From Rhodothermales bacterium (GTDB taxonomy: Bacteria; Bacteroidota; Rhodothermia; Rhodothermales; UBA10348), in assembly GCA_017643395.1 (NCBI GenBank), contig JAEPNP010000001.1, forward strand, positions 1,075,806 to 1,139,805: a stretch of 64,000 nt of DNA, in the 5' to 3' direction. Positions 39,796-48,054 of this stretch are shown one piece after another. The notes under the pieces are model-generated. The model did not search any database. It had not been told where the DNA came from and saw nothing but the letters and a program-made list of their open reading frames with translations. Within the stretch, counting starts at the first letter, position 1, and each line of letters opens with the position of its first letter. The position numbers and the translations under genes were made by a program.

Positions 39796-41195
39796 GCACA
39801 CGACGCCTCGAAATACTTGGTCGCTTCCAGCGCATCCACATGGTCGGCATCGGCGGGATCGGGATGAGCTCGATCGCCGAAGTCCTGCTCACACGGGGTT
39901 TCCAGGTATCCGGGTCCGACCTGGCGACCTCAGACGTCACCGAACGATTGGAGAGTCTGGGGGCGAAGGTCTATAAGGGCCACGACGCCGCACAGGTCGG
40001 CGATGCGCAGCTGGTCGTCTACTCGTCTGCGGTGAAGCCGGACAGAAATCCCGAAACCAAGGAAGCGACCCGGCTGCGCATTCCGCTGATTCCGCGATCC
40101 GTGATGCTCGGCGAGCTCATGCGCATGAAGTTCGGAATCGGGATCGCCGGCACCCACGGAAAGACCACCACAACCTCCATGGCCGGCCTGGTCGTGGAAT
40201 CAGGCGGTTTCGATCCGACGATCATCGTCGGGGGCAAAGTGTCCGTCTTCGGCTCAAATGCCGTGACCGGTGAGGGCGACGTCATTCTGGTCGAAGCCGA
40301 CGAATACGACCGCACCTTCCTTCGCCTGACCCCCTCTCTGGCGGTGATCACGAACATCGAGGAGGAGCATCTGGACATCTACAGGGATCTTGACGATCTC
40401 CTGGAGGCGTTCGTTCAGTTCGCCAACTCGGTGCCGTTCTTCGGCGCGGCGATACTCTGCCTGGATGACGCCAATGTGCAACGCATCGTGGGACGCATCG
40501 ACCGCCGGGTGGTGACCTACGGAACCAGCCGGCAGGCGGACGTGCGGGCTGACCGCGTGCGGCAGGATGGGCTGTCCATGGTGTTTGACGTGGTGCACCG
40601 GGGCAAACGCCTGGGTGAGGCGCGCGTCAACCAGCCCGGTATGCACAATGTGCAGAACGCGCTGGCCGCCATCACGGTGGGGCTTGAGCTCGAAATCGAT
40701 TTTGAAGGCATCGTACGAGGGCTCGACCGCTTCTCCGGAGTGCAGCGGCGGCTGCATGTGCTGGGCGAGGCCCGCGGTGTGCTGGTCGTCGACGACTACG
40801 CGCATCATCCGACGGAGGTGGTCGCCACGCTGGACGCCGCCGTCAACTCCTGGCCGGACCGGCGCATCGTGGCCGCCTTCCAGCCGCACCTGTATTCGCG
40901 CACGGCGGACTTCAAGGAGGGCTTTGCCCGCGCGTTCTTCAACGCGGACGTGTTGGTTCTGACAGAGATCTACGGGGCCAGGGAGTCCGAGGAGCAGGAG
41001 ATCTCCGGTCAGACCGTCGCGGACCTGGCCGAGCAGTTTGGTCACCGGTCGGTCCACTACATCGAGGACAAGAAGGCCCTGGCCACCGGCATCAACGAGT
41101 TGGTTCGCGAGGGCGATGTCGTCATCACGATGGGTGCGGGAGACATCTGGCGCAGTTCGCGCGAACTCCTCGCCATGCTGGAGGAGGGCGCATGA
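39792..41195 (+). CDS. murC: UDP-MurNAc:L-alanine ligase MurC
   Basis: MurC adds the first residue, L-alanine, to UDP-MurNAc. The 467-residue protein has the N-terminal Rossmann loop IHMVGIGGIGMSSIAEVL, the ATPase motif IAGTHGKTTTTSM, EADEYDRTF, and the C-terminal VVDDYAHHPTEV and FQPHLYSRT signatures. It overlaps murG and ftsQ by ATGA. In many bacteria murB and ddl follow murC; neither is here. Confidence 0.97.
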   Translation: MSTRRLEILGRFQRIHMVGIGGIGMSSIAEVLLTRGFQVSGSDLATSDVTERLESLGAKVYKGHDAAQVGDAQLVVYSSAVKPDRNPETKEATRLRIPLIPRSVMLGELMRMKFGIGIAGTHGKTTTTSMAGLVVESGGFDPTIIVGGKVSVFGSNAVTGEGDVILVEADEYDRTFLRLTPSLAVITNIEEEHLDIYRDLDDLLEAFVQFANSVPFFGAAILCLDDANVQRIVGRIDRRVVTYGTSRQADVRADRVRQDGLSMVFDVVHRGKRLGEARVNQPGMHNVQNALAAITVGLELEIDFEGIVRGLDRFSGVQRRLHVLGEARGVLVVDDYAHHPTEVVATLDAAVNSWPDRRIVAAFQPHLYSRTADFKEGFARAFFNADVLVLTEIYGARESEEQEISGQTVADLAEQFGHRSVHYIEDKKALATGINELVREGDVVITMGAGDIWRSSRELLAMLEEGA

Positions 41196-41926
41196 GACGA
41201 GGAGTGATACTGTGCGTGCTCCTCGTCGGAGCTGGAGTGGCTGGATATATGGGATGGCGCTGGCTGGACCGGGCGCAGGTCGAGCGTGTCCTTGTTCGTG
41301 GCGCCGTGTACGCTGACACGAGTGCGGTCACGACGTTGGCAGGTGTTGTCGTGGGAGATCCGCTTGCGCGGGTCTCCACGGAGGTCGCCGCGGACCGGGT
41401 CCGTCGACATCCATGGATAGAACGCGCCTCCGTTTCGGCCCAACCCACGGGCTCGGTGATCATCTCGGTCAGGGAGAGAGAACCCGTAGCCCTGGTGATG
41501 GACGGAGACGGCCGGCCGGCCTACTACCTGGACCGGTTTGGCTTTCGCATGCCTGCGGTGGCTACGGCCGTCTACGACGTGCCAGTCGTGCGCGGGCTCA
41601 TCGACGCCTATCACCCCGTCACTCCCGTCGAGAGCCGGCCCGTGCTGGAGCTGATGGCCCTGCTCCCCGATCTGGAAGCGCGAAAGGATGCGCTGTTGTC
41701 CGAGATCCACCAGACCCGATCGGGAGACATAGAACTACGCACGGCGGTCTCGCCGGCCGGCCAGTCCATTCGAGTTCGGCTTGGCCAGGACCGGTTCGAG
41801 GAGAAACTGGATTTGCTGCAGGCCTACTGGATGCAGGCCGTGCTTGCCCACCCCGAAAAACGCTACGAGTGGCTGGACCTGCGATTCCGCAATCAGGTCG
41901 TGGCTCACGAACGCTCAAACACATGA
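41192..41926 (+). CDS. ftsQ: FtsQ/DivIB cell-division protein
   Basis: The 244 residues comprise a short basic N-terminus, one TM helix (about 5-24), a POTRA domain (about 28-95, QVERVLVRGAVYADTSAV... RVRRHPWIERASVSAQ), and a beta domain whose YYLDRFGFRMPA matches the usual FtsQ 'vD..G..f' strand. FtsQ scaffolds the FtsL-FtsB complex. The position between murC and ftsA is the standard one. It overlaps both (ATGA). Confidence 0.93.
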   Translation: MRRGVILCVLLVGAGVAGYMGWRWLDRAQVERVLVRGAVYADTSAVTTLAGVVVGDPLARVSTEVAADRVRRHPWIERASVSAQPTGSVIISVREREPVALVMDGDGRPAYYLDRFGFRMPAVATAVYDVPVVRGLIDAYHPVTPVESRPVLELMALLPDLEARKDALLSEIHQTRSGDIELRTAVSPAGQSIRVRLGQDRFEEKLDLLQAYWMQAVLAHPEKRYEWLDLRFRNQVVAHERSNT

Positions 41927-43215
41927 GGAACCCGATGGAGGAGATCAACGATCGCATAGTAGTCGGCCTGGACATAGGCACCACGAAAGTGTGTGCGGTC
42001 GTGGCGACCACGGACGAGCTGGACCGCATCAACGTGCTTGGCGTCGGAATGGCCGAGTCCGACGGTCTGAACCGTGGGGTGGTCGTCAACATCGACAAGA
42101 CAGTGGCGGCCGTTCGGGTCGCCGTCGGCGAAGCCGAGCGCATGGCCGGAGTCACGGTCAACAGCGTGATTGCGGGGATCGCCGGAGACCACGTGCAGAG
42201 CTTTCAGAGTCGCGGCGTGGTTACGATTTCCAACCGCGACGGCGAGATTACCGAGGGCGACGTGCAGCGTTTGCTGGAGGACACCACCCACGTGGCCATG
42301 CCCGCGGATCGGGAAATCCTCCATGTCATCCCACAGGAGTTTATTGTCGATGGGCAGGATGGCGTGGCCGACCCCGTAGGCATGTCGGGGGTGCGGCTCG
42401 AAGCCAACGTGCACATCATCACGGGCCTGGTCTCGGCGGCGAAGAACATCTACCGCTGCATCGAGAAGGCCGGCTACGAAGTCGCGGACATCGTACTCGA
42501 GCCCCTGGGCTCGTCATTCTCCGTGCTGCACCCGGATGAGAAGGAAGTCGGCGTAGCTCTTATCGACATCGGCGGAGGCACGACGGACATCGCCGTGTTC
42601 GAGGACAATACAATCCGTCACACCGCCGTCATCGCCGTGGCCGGCAACAAGGTCACTGATGACGTGCGCAAGGGCCTCGGTTTGATGCGCGACCAGGCGG
42701 AGCGTCTGAAGTGCGCCTACGGATCCGCCCTTGTGGATCTGGTGGATCACGATGAGCAGATCGCCATTACCGGCATCGGTGGTCGCGGCGAGAAACTCGT
42801 CGGCAGATCGACGCTGGCGCAGATCATCCAGCCGCGCATGGAGGAAATCCTCGAAATCGCCGCCATCGAGATCAAGCGCAGTGGCTACGGCCGACACCTG
42901 TCGGCAGGCGTTGTGCTTACGGGCGGCGGATCCCTGGTAGCAGGTGCCGACGCGCTCGCTTCGGAGATCCTGGGGCTCGAAGCCCGGATCGGCAAACCCA
43001 TGGGCCTCGCGGGAGGCATGGTACGCGAGGTTTCCGACCCCAAATTCGCGACGGCCGTGGGCCTCGTGCTCTACGGCCTTCGCCCCGAGATGATTGGCGG
43101 CACCCCCTTCCGGTCCGACATGGTCTCCAGGGAACAGGAGGAACCCTCTGTGGCAGGCGAAAGGCTTGTCGCCAAGATCGCCGGCCGCATGAAGACCTGG
43201 TTCGACGAACTCTGA
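41923..43215 (+). CDS. ftsA: FtsA, actin-like FtsZ membrane tether
   Basis: FtsA is an actin-fold ATPase that anchors FtsZ to the membrane. The 430-residue protein shows VVGLDIGTTKVCAVVA (phosphate 1), the 1C SHS2 domain, VALIDIGGGTTDIAVFED (phosphate 2) and SAGVVLTGGGSLVAGADAL (adenosine). The C-terminus, VAKIAGRMKTWFDEL, is a good amphipathic membrane-targeting helix. ATG 41923 overlaps the ftsQ stop; ATG 41935 is an alternative. A gap of 104 bases to ftsZ contains a hairpin (43241-43261) without a T-run. Confidence 0.96.
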   Translation: MRNPMEEINDRIVVGLDIGTTKVCAVVATTDELDRINVLGVGMAESDGLNRGVVVNIDKTVAAVRVAVGEAERMAGVTVNSVIAGIAGDHVQSFQSRGVVTISNRDGEITEGDVQRLLEDTTHVAMPADREILHVIPQEFIVDGQDGVADPVGMSGVRLEANVHIITGLVSAAKNIYRCIEKAGYEVADIVLEPLGSSFSVLHPDEKEVGVALIDIGGGTTDIAVFEDNTIRHTAVIAVAGNKVTDDVRKGLGLMRDQAERLKCAYGSALVDLVDHDEQIAITGIGGRGEKLVGRSTLAQIIQPRMEEILEIAAIEIKRSGYGRHLSAGVVLTGGGSLVAGADALASEILGLEARIGKPMGLAGGMVREVSDPKFATAVGLVLYGLRPEMIGGTPFRSDMVSREQEEPSVAGERLVAKIAGRMKTWFDEL

Positions 43216-43319
43216 TTTAACCCCTATCCAATCACCCCCGGGTCCGGTCGCTCGCCGGACCTTCAGCCGGCGTCCGTTCCGGTGACGCCACCTACAGCCC
43301 AAGTACAGGAGGTTATCCG

Positions 43320-44582
43320 ATGACCAATTTCAGCTCACATTTCGCGTTCGACGACGCGCTCAACGACGAGGCCAAGATCGCAGTGGTCGGCGTCGGAGGT
43401 GGCGGAGGCAACGCCGTCAACAGCATGATTGAGAAGGGTATCCACGGTGTGGAGTTCTTCGCAATCAACACCGACTCGCAGGCGCTGTCCATGAATCTGG
43501 CACCCACCAAGATTCAGGCGGGTCGGGATCTGACCAAGGGCCTTGGCGCGGGTGCCCGTCCCGCAGTGGGAGCCCAGGCGGTTCAGGAGACGAGGGAGGA
43601 TCTCACGGAGAAGCTGCGCGGCTTCGACATGGTCTTTATCACAGCAGGCATGGGCGGAGGTACCGGCACGGGCGGAGCACCGATTGTGGCCGCCATCGCC
43701 AAGGAACTCGGCATCCTGTCTGTGGCAATTGTCACGAAGCCCTTCGACTGCGAAGGGCGGCGACGTCACCAGGCCGCGGATACCGGCATCCAGTTGCTAA
43801 AGGAGAATGTGGATACGCTCATCATCATTCCCAATGAGCGACTTCTGGATATCGCGGACGTAAACACCACGCTCATGGACGCCTTTGGAAAGGCAGACGA
43901 GGTGCTGTACAACGCAACACGCGGGATCAGTGACCTGATCACCGTGCATGGTCTGATAAACCTCGACTTCGCCGATGTGCGCACCACCATGAAGGAAGGT
44001 GGCACCGCTCTTATGGGCGCCGCTATGGCCTCCGGGGAGGGCCGAGCGGACAAGGCGGCCACCGAAGCGCTTGCGAGTCCGCTGCTGGACGGCCTGTCCA
44101 TCCACGGAGCCCGCAACGTGCTGGTGAACATCACCGCCGGCAAGTCCCTTGGAATTCGTGAGGCGACAGCAGCAACCAGTATCATCCAGCGCGAGGCCGG
44201 GGATGATGTCGAGGTAATCTTCGGAACGGTCATCGACGAGGAGATGGGCGATGAGCTCCGTATCACGGTAATCGCAACCGGCTTCGATTCGGCGGTCCGT
44301 CCGGAGCAGCAAGCCCAGAGTCGGCGTCGCACGCTTCCACTGGACGAAACGGGCCCGGTGATCCAGTACAAGGGCGAAGAAGCTCTCCAGAAGCTGGACA
44401 TGCCCGCCTACCAGCGGCGCACCGCTTCGCTATCGGTTGAGCCGCCCGCTCCCAATCCGACCGGCGATGGAGCGCCTTACCGGGTCCGCAGGCTTCAGGT
44501 CGAGGACATTGAAAAACGGGCCGAGCCTGTGAACACGGAGAAGGAGGAAATGCCGGCGTTCCTGCGCAAAATGTTGGACTGA
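43320..44582 (+). CDS. ftsZ: FtsZ, tubulin-like division GTPase
   Basis: FtsZ polymerises into the Z ring. The 420-residue protein has the GTP-binding loops VVGVGGGGGNAVNSMI and GMGGGTGTGGAP, the T7 synergy loop NLDFADVRTTMKEGG, a linker and the conserved C-terminal peptide EEMPAFLRKMLD that binds FtsA. It has the best ribosome binding site in the window: AGGAGG (43307-43312), seven bases before the ATG, which fits high expression independent of ftsA translation. Confidence 0.98.
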   Translation: MTNFSSHFAFDDALNDEAKIAVVGVGGGGGNAVNSMIEKGIHGVEFFAINTDSQALSMNLAPTKIQAGRDLTKGLGAGARPAVGAQAVQETREDLTEKLRGFDMVFITAGMGGGTGTGGAPIVAAIAKELGILSVAIVTKPFDCEGRRRHQAADTGIQLLKENVDTLIIIPNERLLDIADVNTTLMDAFGKADEVLYNATRGISDLITVHGLINLDFADVRTTMKEGGTALMGAAMASGEGRADKAATEALASPLLDGLSIHGARNVLVNITAGKSLGIREATAATSIIQREAGDDVEVIFGTVIDEEMGDELRITVIATGFDSAVRPEQQAQSRRRTLPLDETGPVIQYKGEEALQKLDMPAYQRRTASLSVEPPAPNPTGDGAPYRVRRLQVEDIEKRAEPVNTEKEEMPAFLRKMLD

Positions 44583-44700
44583 TACCAGCACCCGCGCTCT
44601 CTGGAGCGCGCTACCTGCCTGTCTTTCCATCCGGGTCCTGAGCAAACCCGGTCATCGCCGCGGGCTGTCGGCGTGGAAAGTTTCCGGGTTCGGTCGGAGT

Positions 44701-44740
44701 GAGCCGCGTCCTGAGGGGCGCGGCTCGCTCTGTTCTTCTA
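44701..44740 (+). terminator. probable terminator or attenuator after ftsZ
   Basis: An 8-base stem, GAGCCGCG (44701-44708) pairing with CGCGGCTC (44719-44726), with a 10-base loop, is followed by the T-rich GCTCTGTTCTTCTAG. It would end the dcw transcript, but it lies only some 10 bases before the next gene's start, so it could be an attenuator for that gene. A smaller hairpin, GCGCTC/GAGCGC, lies at 44594-44609. Confidence 0.5.
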
Positions 44741-44750
44741 GTTTTCCCCG

Positions 44751-46253
44751 GTGAGAAGCCTGTTCCTCATACTAGTCCTCGGGCTGGCCATGCCCGCCCG
44801 ATCCCAGCCTGTCGGAGTGGTGTGGGATACACCTTCCGATGGGATCAGGGCATCGGCAGACTTGCTGTCCATCGCAGATCTGGGTCTGAGCGCTGTACGA
44901 GCGCCGTTCAACGTTTCTGCCGATGTGCGCCGCCAGGCCGACACACTCGGGATCAGCCTGTTTCTGGAAACAAACGTGCTGTTTCCGGTCGCTTCGACCC
45001 TGGCCGACACGGCGGGCTGGATTCGCGCACAGGGTTCCCGCCTCAGCACCGAAGGCGGGGCGGCTTCCTTTGGTCTGGCCTACGCGCCGGACACAAGGAA
45101 AGCGGAGGTCTGCGCACTCCTTGCCGAGATCGCGGCGGCAGTCGCCCCCATTAAGACGCACTTCGTGTCGGCCTACCCGCACCCCGATCCCTGCGAGGAT
45201 GCCGTTGATGTGGTGCTCTACCGGGGCGGTACAGTTGCCGGAACTGCCCTGGCCGGGGTCGGTCATCCGGCCGGCTTCGGCTTGGGGTTGCAGGAACAGG
45301 CCTATGCCCGATTCATGCCCGACCTGCTGGGGCGCGAGGCCGTGGTCTTTCTATACCGCTGGCGGGACGGCACGCCCTCATCGTTTGCACCAAGACCGCT
45401 GCGTGAGCACTGGGGACTGCATGCTGCAGACGGCAGTGCCCGTCCGGCGGTGGCAGTGGTGGGCGGCGCGCTGCGTGAAGGGCGCACGGTCTTTGACAGG
45501 CCTGCAGCAGAGCGTGCCAGTCGCCCCGCGAGCCGGTACGTGCTCATCGGCTGGATACTCATCATCCTGCTCCTGTTGGCCGATTTGCGCTCGCTCCGGT
45601 TTCGGGCCATGGTCGCCCGCTATTTCACCGCGCACGGCATCTACAGGCAGTCGGTCGCAGACGGTCGAGACAGCCTGGCCCTCGCGAATCTGGTGCTGTT
45701 GGTCTCCATTGCGGTTCTGATCGGGCTACTGGCGCACCTCACGAACTCCCTGGTCCGCTCCGGTCCGGTTGTCGCTGCCCTCTGGAGTTGGGCCGGACCC
45801 GGCCAGCGCGCCGTATTGGACGTGCTGCTGACCCGTCCCGTTCTGTTGAGCGCCGCGGTGGCAAGCCTGGTCGCGATATCCCTGGTAGCCTGGGCAGGTT
45901 TGCTCTATCTGACCGCCGTGCGCCCGTCACGGGGCCGGTTCGGTCAGGCGCTCACCCTGGCACTGTGGCCGAGATGGCCGGTTCTCCTGACGCTGCCCTG
46001 CGTCATGTTGGTGGGCTCCGGCCCATGGTCGGAAGTCGCCATCTTAGCCGCGTGCGGATTCGTCGCAGCTACGGGAATATGGAGCTACGTGAGGACCAGC
46101 ATCGACACCGTCTCCTGCATGCGACCGGGTCCGGTCCGGGCCGTGCTGGTCTGGCTACTGGCCCCCGAGGTGGTTGCAGGGGTCGCCGCATTGGTTGCTT
46201 TGTGGAGCTTCGGCGAGGAGTTCAGCTTTCTGCGCAGTCTCGCTGGCTCCTGA
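44751..46253 (+). CDS. exported TIM-barrel-like protein fused to a multi-TM domain, function unknown
   Basis: The 500-residue protein has a signal peptide (about 1-18). An extracytoplasmic region (about 20-255) resembles a glycoside-hydrolase TIM barrel: it opens VGVVWDTPSDGIRASADLLSI and ends HWGLHAADGSARPA, like the last strand of GH5/GH17-type barrels. A TM helix (263-279) and about five more TM helices (310-332, 365-390, 408-425, 428-448, 463-486) follow, in the manner of a Yip1-like domain. I cannot identify a pair of catalytic glutamates with confidence, so it may not be an enzyme. The start is GTG 44751, right after the hairpin following ftsZ. I do not recognise the family. Confidence 0.7.
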   Translation: MRSLFLILVLGLAMPARSQPVGVVWDTPSDGIRASADLLSIADLGLSAVRAPFNVSADVRRQADTLGISLFLETNVLFPVASTLADTAGWIRAQGSRLSTEGGAASFGLAYAPDTRKAEVCALLAEIAAAVAPIKTHFVSAYPHPDPCEDAVDVVLYRGGTVAGTALAGVGHPAGFGLGLQEQAYARFMPDLLGREAVVFLYRWRDGTPSSFAPRPLREHWGLHAADGSARPAVAVVGGALREGRTVFDRPAAERASRPASRYVLIGWILIILLLLADLRSLRFRAMVARYFTAHGIYRQSVADGRDSLALANLVLLVSIAVLIGLLAHLTNSLVRSGPVVAALWSWAGPGQRAVLDVLLTRPVLLSAAVASLVAISLVAWAGLLYLTAVRPSRGRFGQALTLALWPRWPVLLTLPCVMLVGSGPWSEVAILAACGFVAATGIWSYVRTSIDTVSCMRPGPVRAVLVWLLAPEVVAGVAALVALWSFGEEFSFLRSLAGS

Positions 46254-46265
46254 GGAATCGGGTGC

Positions 46266-47255
46266 TCAGGCCAGAGCACTGGAGGCAATGTGCTCGCGCT
46301 GTGTCAGCCGCTTCCATGTCCGGTTGGCGAATTCCATGTAGGGCTGCTTGTGCCGAAGCCAACCAAAATGCAGTGCGTAGGGCGTCACATCGAGATGATC
46401 ACCGCGTCCGGGCAGTCGGCTCACAAGGCCCGTCAGAAATCGGCGTAAGCCGGCTGAAGGAATCCCGCGGAGTGATTGCACCGTGTGGTCGGTGTAGTAG
46501 CGGCAGCGCACGGTCCGGAATTCGAGATCGTACTCCACAAGGCCCTCAACAAAATCGAGTTGCGGACTCTCCTGGGCCTGAAACCAGGGAAAGACGGGCA
46601 TCTCGTAGTAGGCCATCGCTGCAGCCAGACTCCACTCGCACGACTCCTCGGATCGCCCTTCGGCGAGCCGCGATCTGAAATGCGTCTCGTCCCGACGTGC
46701 GAGAAACTCGCGGGCCTTGCTGCAGACGCGCTCTGCCGCCGCGCTTGTGGAGGCGTAGATCATACCGGCCTGCACGCGAGGCAGATACCGGATTCCCAGG
46801 TTGGCCATTGTGCGCCGCCTGCGGTCAAGCACATAGTCACCGACGATGCCGAGGCCCTTTGGACCCCCAAACCAGAAATCCGCCCGCTCCAGTCCGGTGG
46901 CAGTGAAGTCGAACGAACTCAGCTTCAGCCAGAGGGGGTCCGGATCCCGGCACCAAACCATGTCCGCATCCACGAACAGGTTTGCATCGAACGGCATGAA
47001 CCGCTCCAGGTGATGTTTGAACCCGACAATCGAACGATGTGCCTCCGGGAGCACGGAGCGAACGGCGAACAGGTCCGTCAGTCCCTCACGCTCGAGGGCT
47101 GCCAGCTGATTCTCCGAAGCGTAGAGCGCCAGGGGACGCGTGCGATCGTGGCGTCGGATGGAAACCGCACTGGCGACTGCCTGCCGGAGATACTTCTCCG
47201 GGCCATAGGTATGGAAGACATAGCCCTCGGTCATCAGGACGCGCGGATTGGACAT
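46266..47255 (-). CDS. GT8-like nucleotide-sugar transferase
   Basis: The 329-residue protein has a GT-A fold with a DXD motif in NLFVDADMVWCRDPDPL (D96 and D98), like glycogenin/LgtC-type GT8 enzymes or related nucleotide-diphospho-sugar transferases. The N-terminal MTEGYVFHTYGPEKYLRQAV and the region FKHHLERF before the DXD agree with this. I chose ATG 47255; an in-frame TTG at 47273 would add six residues. The gene is convergent with the barrel/TM gene, 12 bases away. It lies 145 bases downstream of the MlaC-like gene. Donor and acceptor are unknown. Confidence 0.75.
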   Translation of the reverse strand: MSNPRVLMTEGYVFHTYGPEKYLRQAVASAVSIRRHDRTRPLALYASENQLAALEREGLTDLFAVRSVLPEAHRSIVGFKHHLERFMPFDANLFVDADMVWCRDPDPLWLKLSSFDFTATGLERADFWFGGPKGLGIVGDYVLDRRRRTMANLGIRYLPRVQAGMIYASTSAAAERVCSKAREFLARRDETHFRSRLAEGRSEESCEWSLAAAMAYYEMPVFPWFQAQESPQLDFVEGLVEYDLEFRTVRCRYYTDHTVQSLRGIPSAGLRRFLTGLVSRLPGRGDHLDVTPYALHFGWLRHKQPYMEFANRTWKRLTQREHIASSALA

Positions 47256-47311
47256 CGCCAGAATCCGCTGCAACGCCCTGTGGCTCAGACGGGTTCGATG
47301 AACTTCACGTC

Positions 47312-47328
47312 AGCGCCTCGCAGGCGCT
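47312..47328. repeat. hairpin AGCGCCT-cgc-AGGCGCT
   Basis: A perfect seven-base inverted repeat with a three-base loop lies in the 145-base gap between the MlaC-like gene and the GT8-like gene, both on the minus strand. No T-run follows on either strand. It may stabilise the 3' end of the upstream transcript. Confidence 0.4.
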
Positions 47329-47334
47329 CAAGGA

Positions 47335-47398
47335 CCCGAGTGCCAGGCCGCCCCTAGCTGGCTGACCCGCGCAGGTGGCCCGAGTGCCAGGCCGCCCC
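47335..47398. repeat. 20-bp direct repeat pair
   Basis: The sequence CCCGAGTGCCAGGCCGCCCC occurs identically at 47335-47354 and 47379-47398, 44 bases apart from start to start. It lies just past the 3' end of the MlaC-like gene. No other copy was noticed in the window. There is no coding potential across it. It could be a genome-wide interspersed repeat or a slippage product. Confidence 0.8.
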
Positions 47399-47400
47399 GG

Positions 47401-48003
47401 TCAGGTGGTCAGTTCGTCCCGGCGCGCCCGCAACCGCTCCATGAGCGTCTCGAAACCGCGCTTCCTGATCATGGTGCGGAATGAGCGCGAGTAGCCTTCT
47501 ACCGTGCTGACCTCATCCACGATGATGTCGGTAGCCTGCCAGGTGCCTCCCGCCCGACGCAGTTGGTATTCGATAACCATGGGCACATCGTCAACCACGG
47601 TGCTGGTAACCACGCGGGCATCGTTGCCGGTAACGGTGATCTGGTCATAGTTCACCCGCGCCCGAAACGGATCGAGATTGGTCAGTGACTGCGACCGGAT
47701 GATGTCGGCAAACACCGTGACGAACTCACCCTGCTGCTCGGCCGACAAATCGCTCCAATGCGGTCCGAGTGCCGCTTCGCCCATCGCCCGGAAATTCAGG
47801 AAGCCGTTGATCTCATCACGAAGAATGGCCTTTCGGGACTCGGGCACATCGGAGCCTTCAGGACCGAGCAATTCCTTGATGCCGGCATCGCGCTCCACAA
47901 GAAGCGCACGCACCTCGGCGTCGGCCTGGGCCAGGACCATAGCCGGCGCTGCCAGAAGTAGCGCCAGGACGGCAGCAGTGTTCAGAAAACGGGACAGTAA
48001 CAT
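47401..48003 (-). CDS. MlaC/Ttg2D-family exported protein
   Basis: The 200-residue protein has a signal peptide (about 1-24, LLALLLAAPAMVLAQ). It fits the MlaC family (tolerance_Ttg2D): FLNFRAMGEAALGPHW, then LSAEQQGEFVTVFADIIRS, and the closing DIIVDEVSTVEGYSRSFRTM. MlaC shuttles phospholipids across the periplasm between an outer-membrane complex and the MlaFEDB ABC transporter. Here no mlaD, mlaE or mlaF adjoins; instead it lies 51 bases downstream of a TolC-like gene and is probably cotranscribed with it. I chose ATG 48003 because the signal peptide begins there. Confidence 0.85.
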   Translation of the reverse strand: MLLSRFLNTAAVLALLLAAPAMVLAQADAEVRALLVERDAGIKELLGPEGSDVPESRKAILRDEINGFLNFRAMGEAALGPHWSDLSAEQQGEFVTVFADIIRSQSLTNLDPFRARVNYDQITVTGNDARVVTSTVVDDVPMVIEYQLRRAGGTWQATDIIVDEVSTVEGYSRSFRTMIRKRGFETLMERLRARRDELTT

Positions 48004-48054
48004 GATCAGAAAGGCGGTGGGTGGGTCTTGTTCAATCACCCGACACCCATTCAA

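Noticed and set aside
43241-43261. GGTCCGG/CCGGACC hairpin between ftsA and ftsZ
   Set aside because: No T-run follows, and ftsZ should be cotranscribed, so it is not called a terminator; it may be a pause or processing site.
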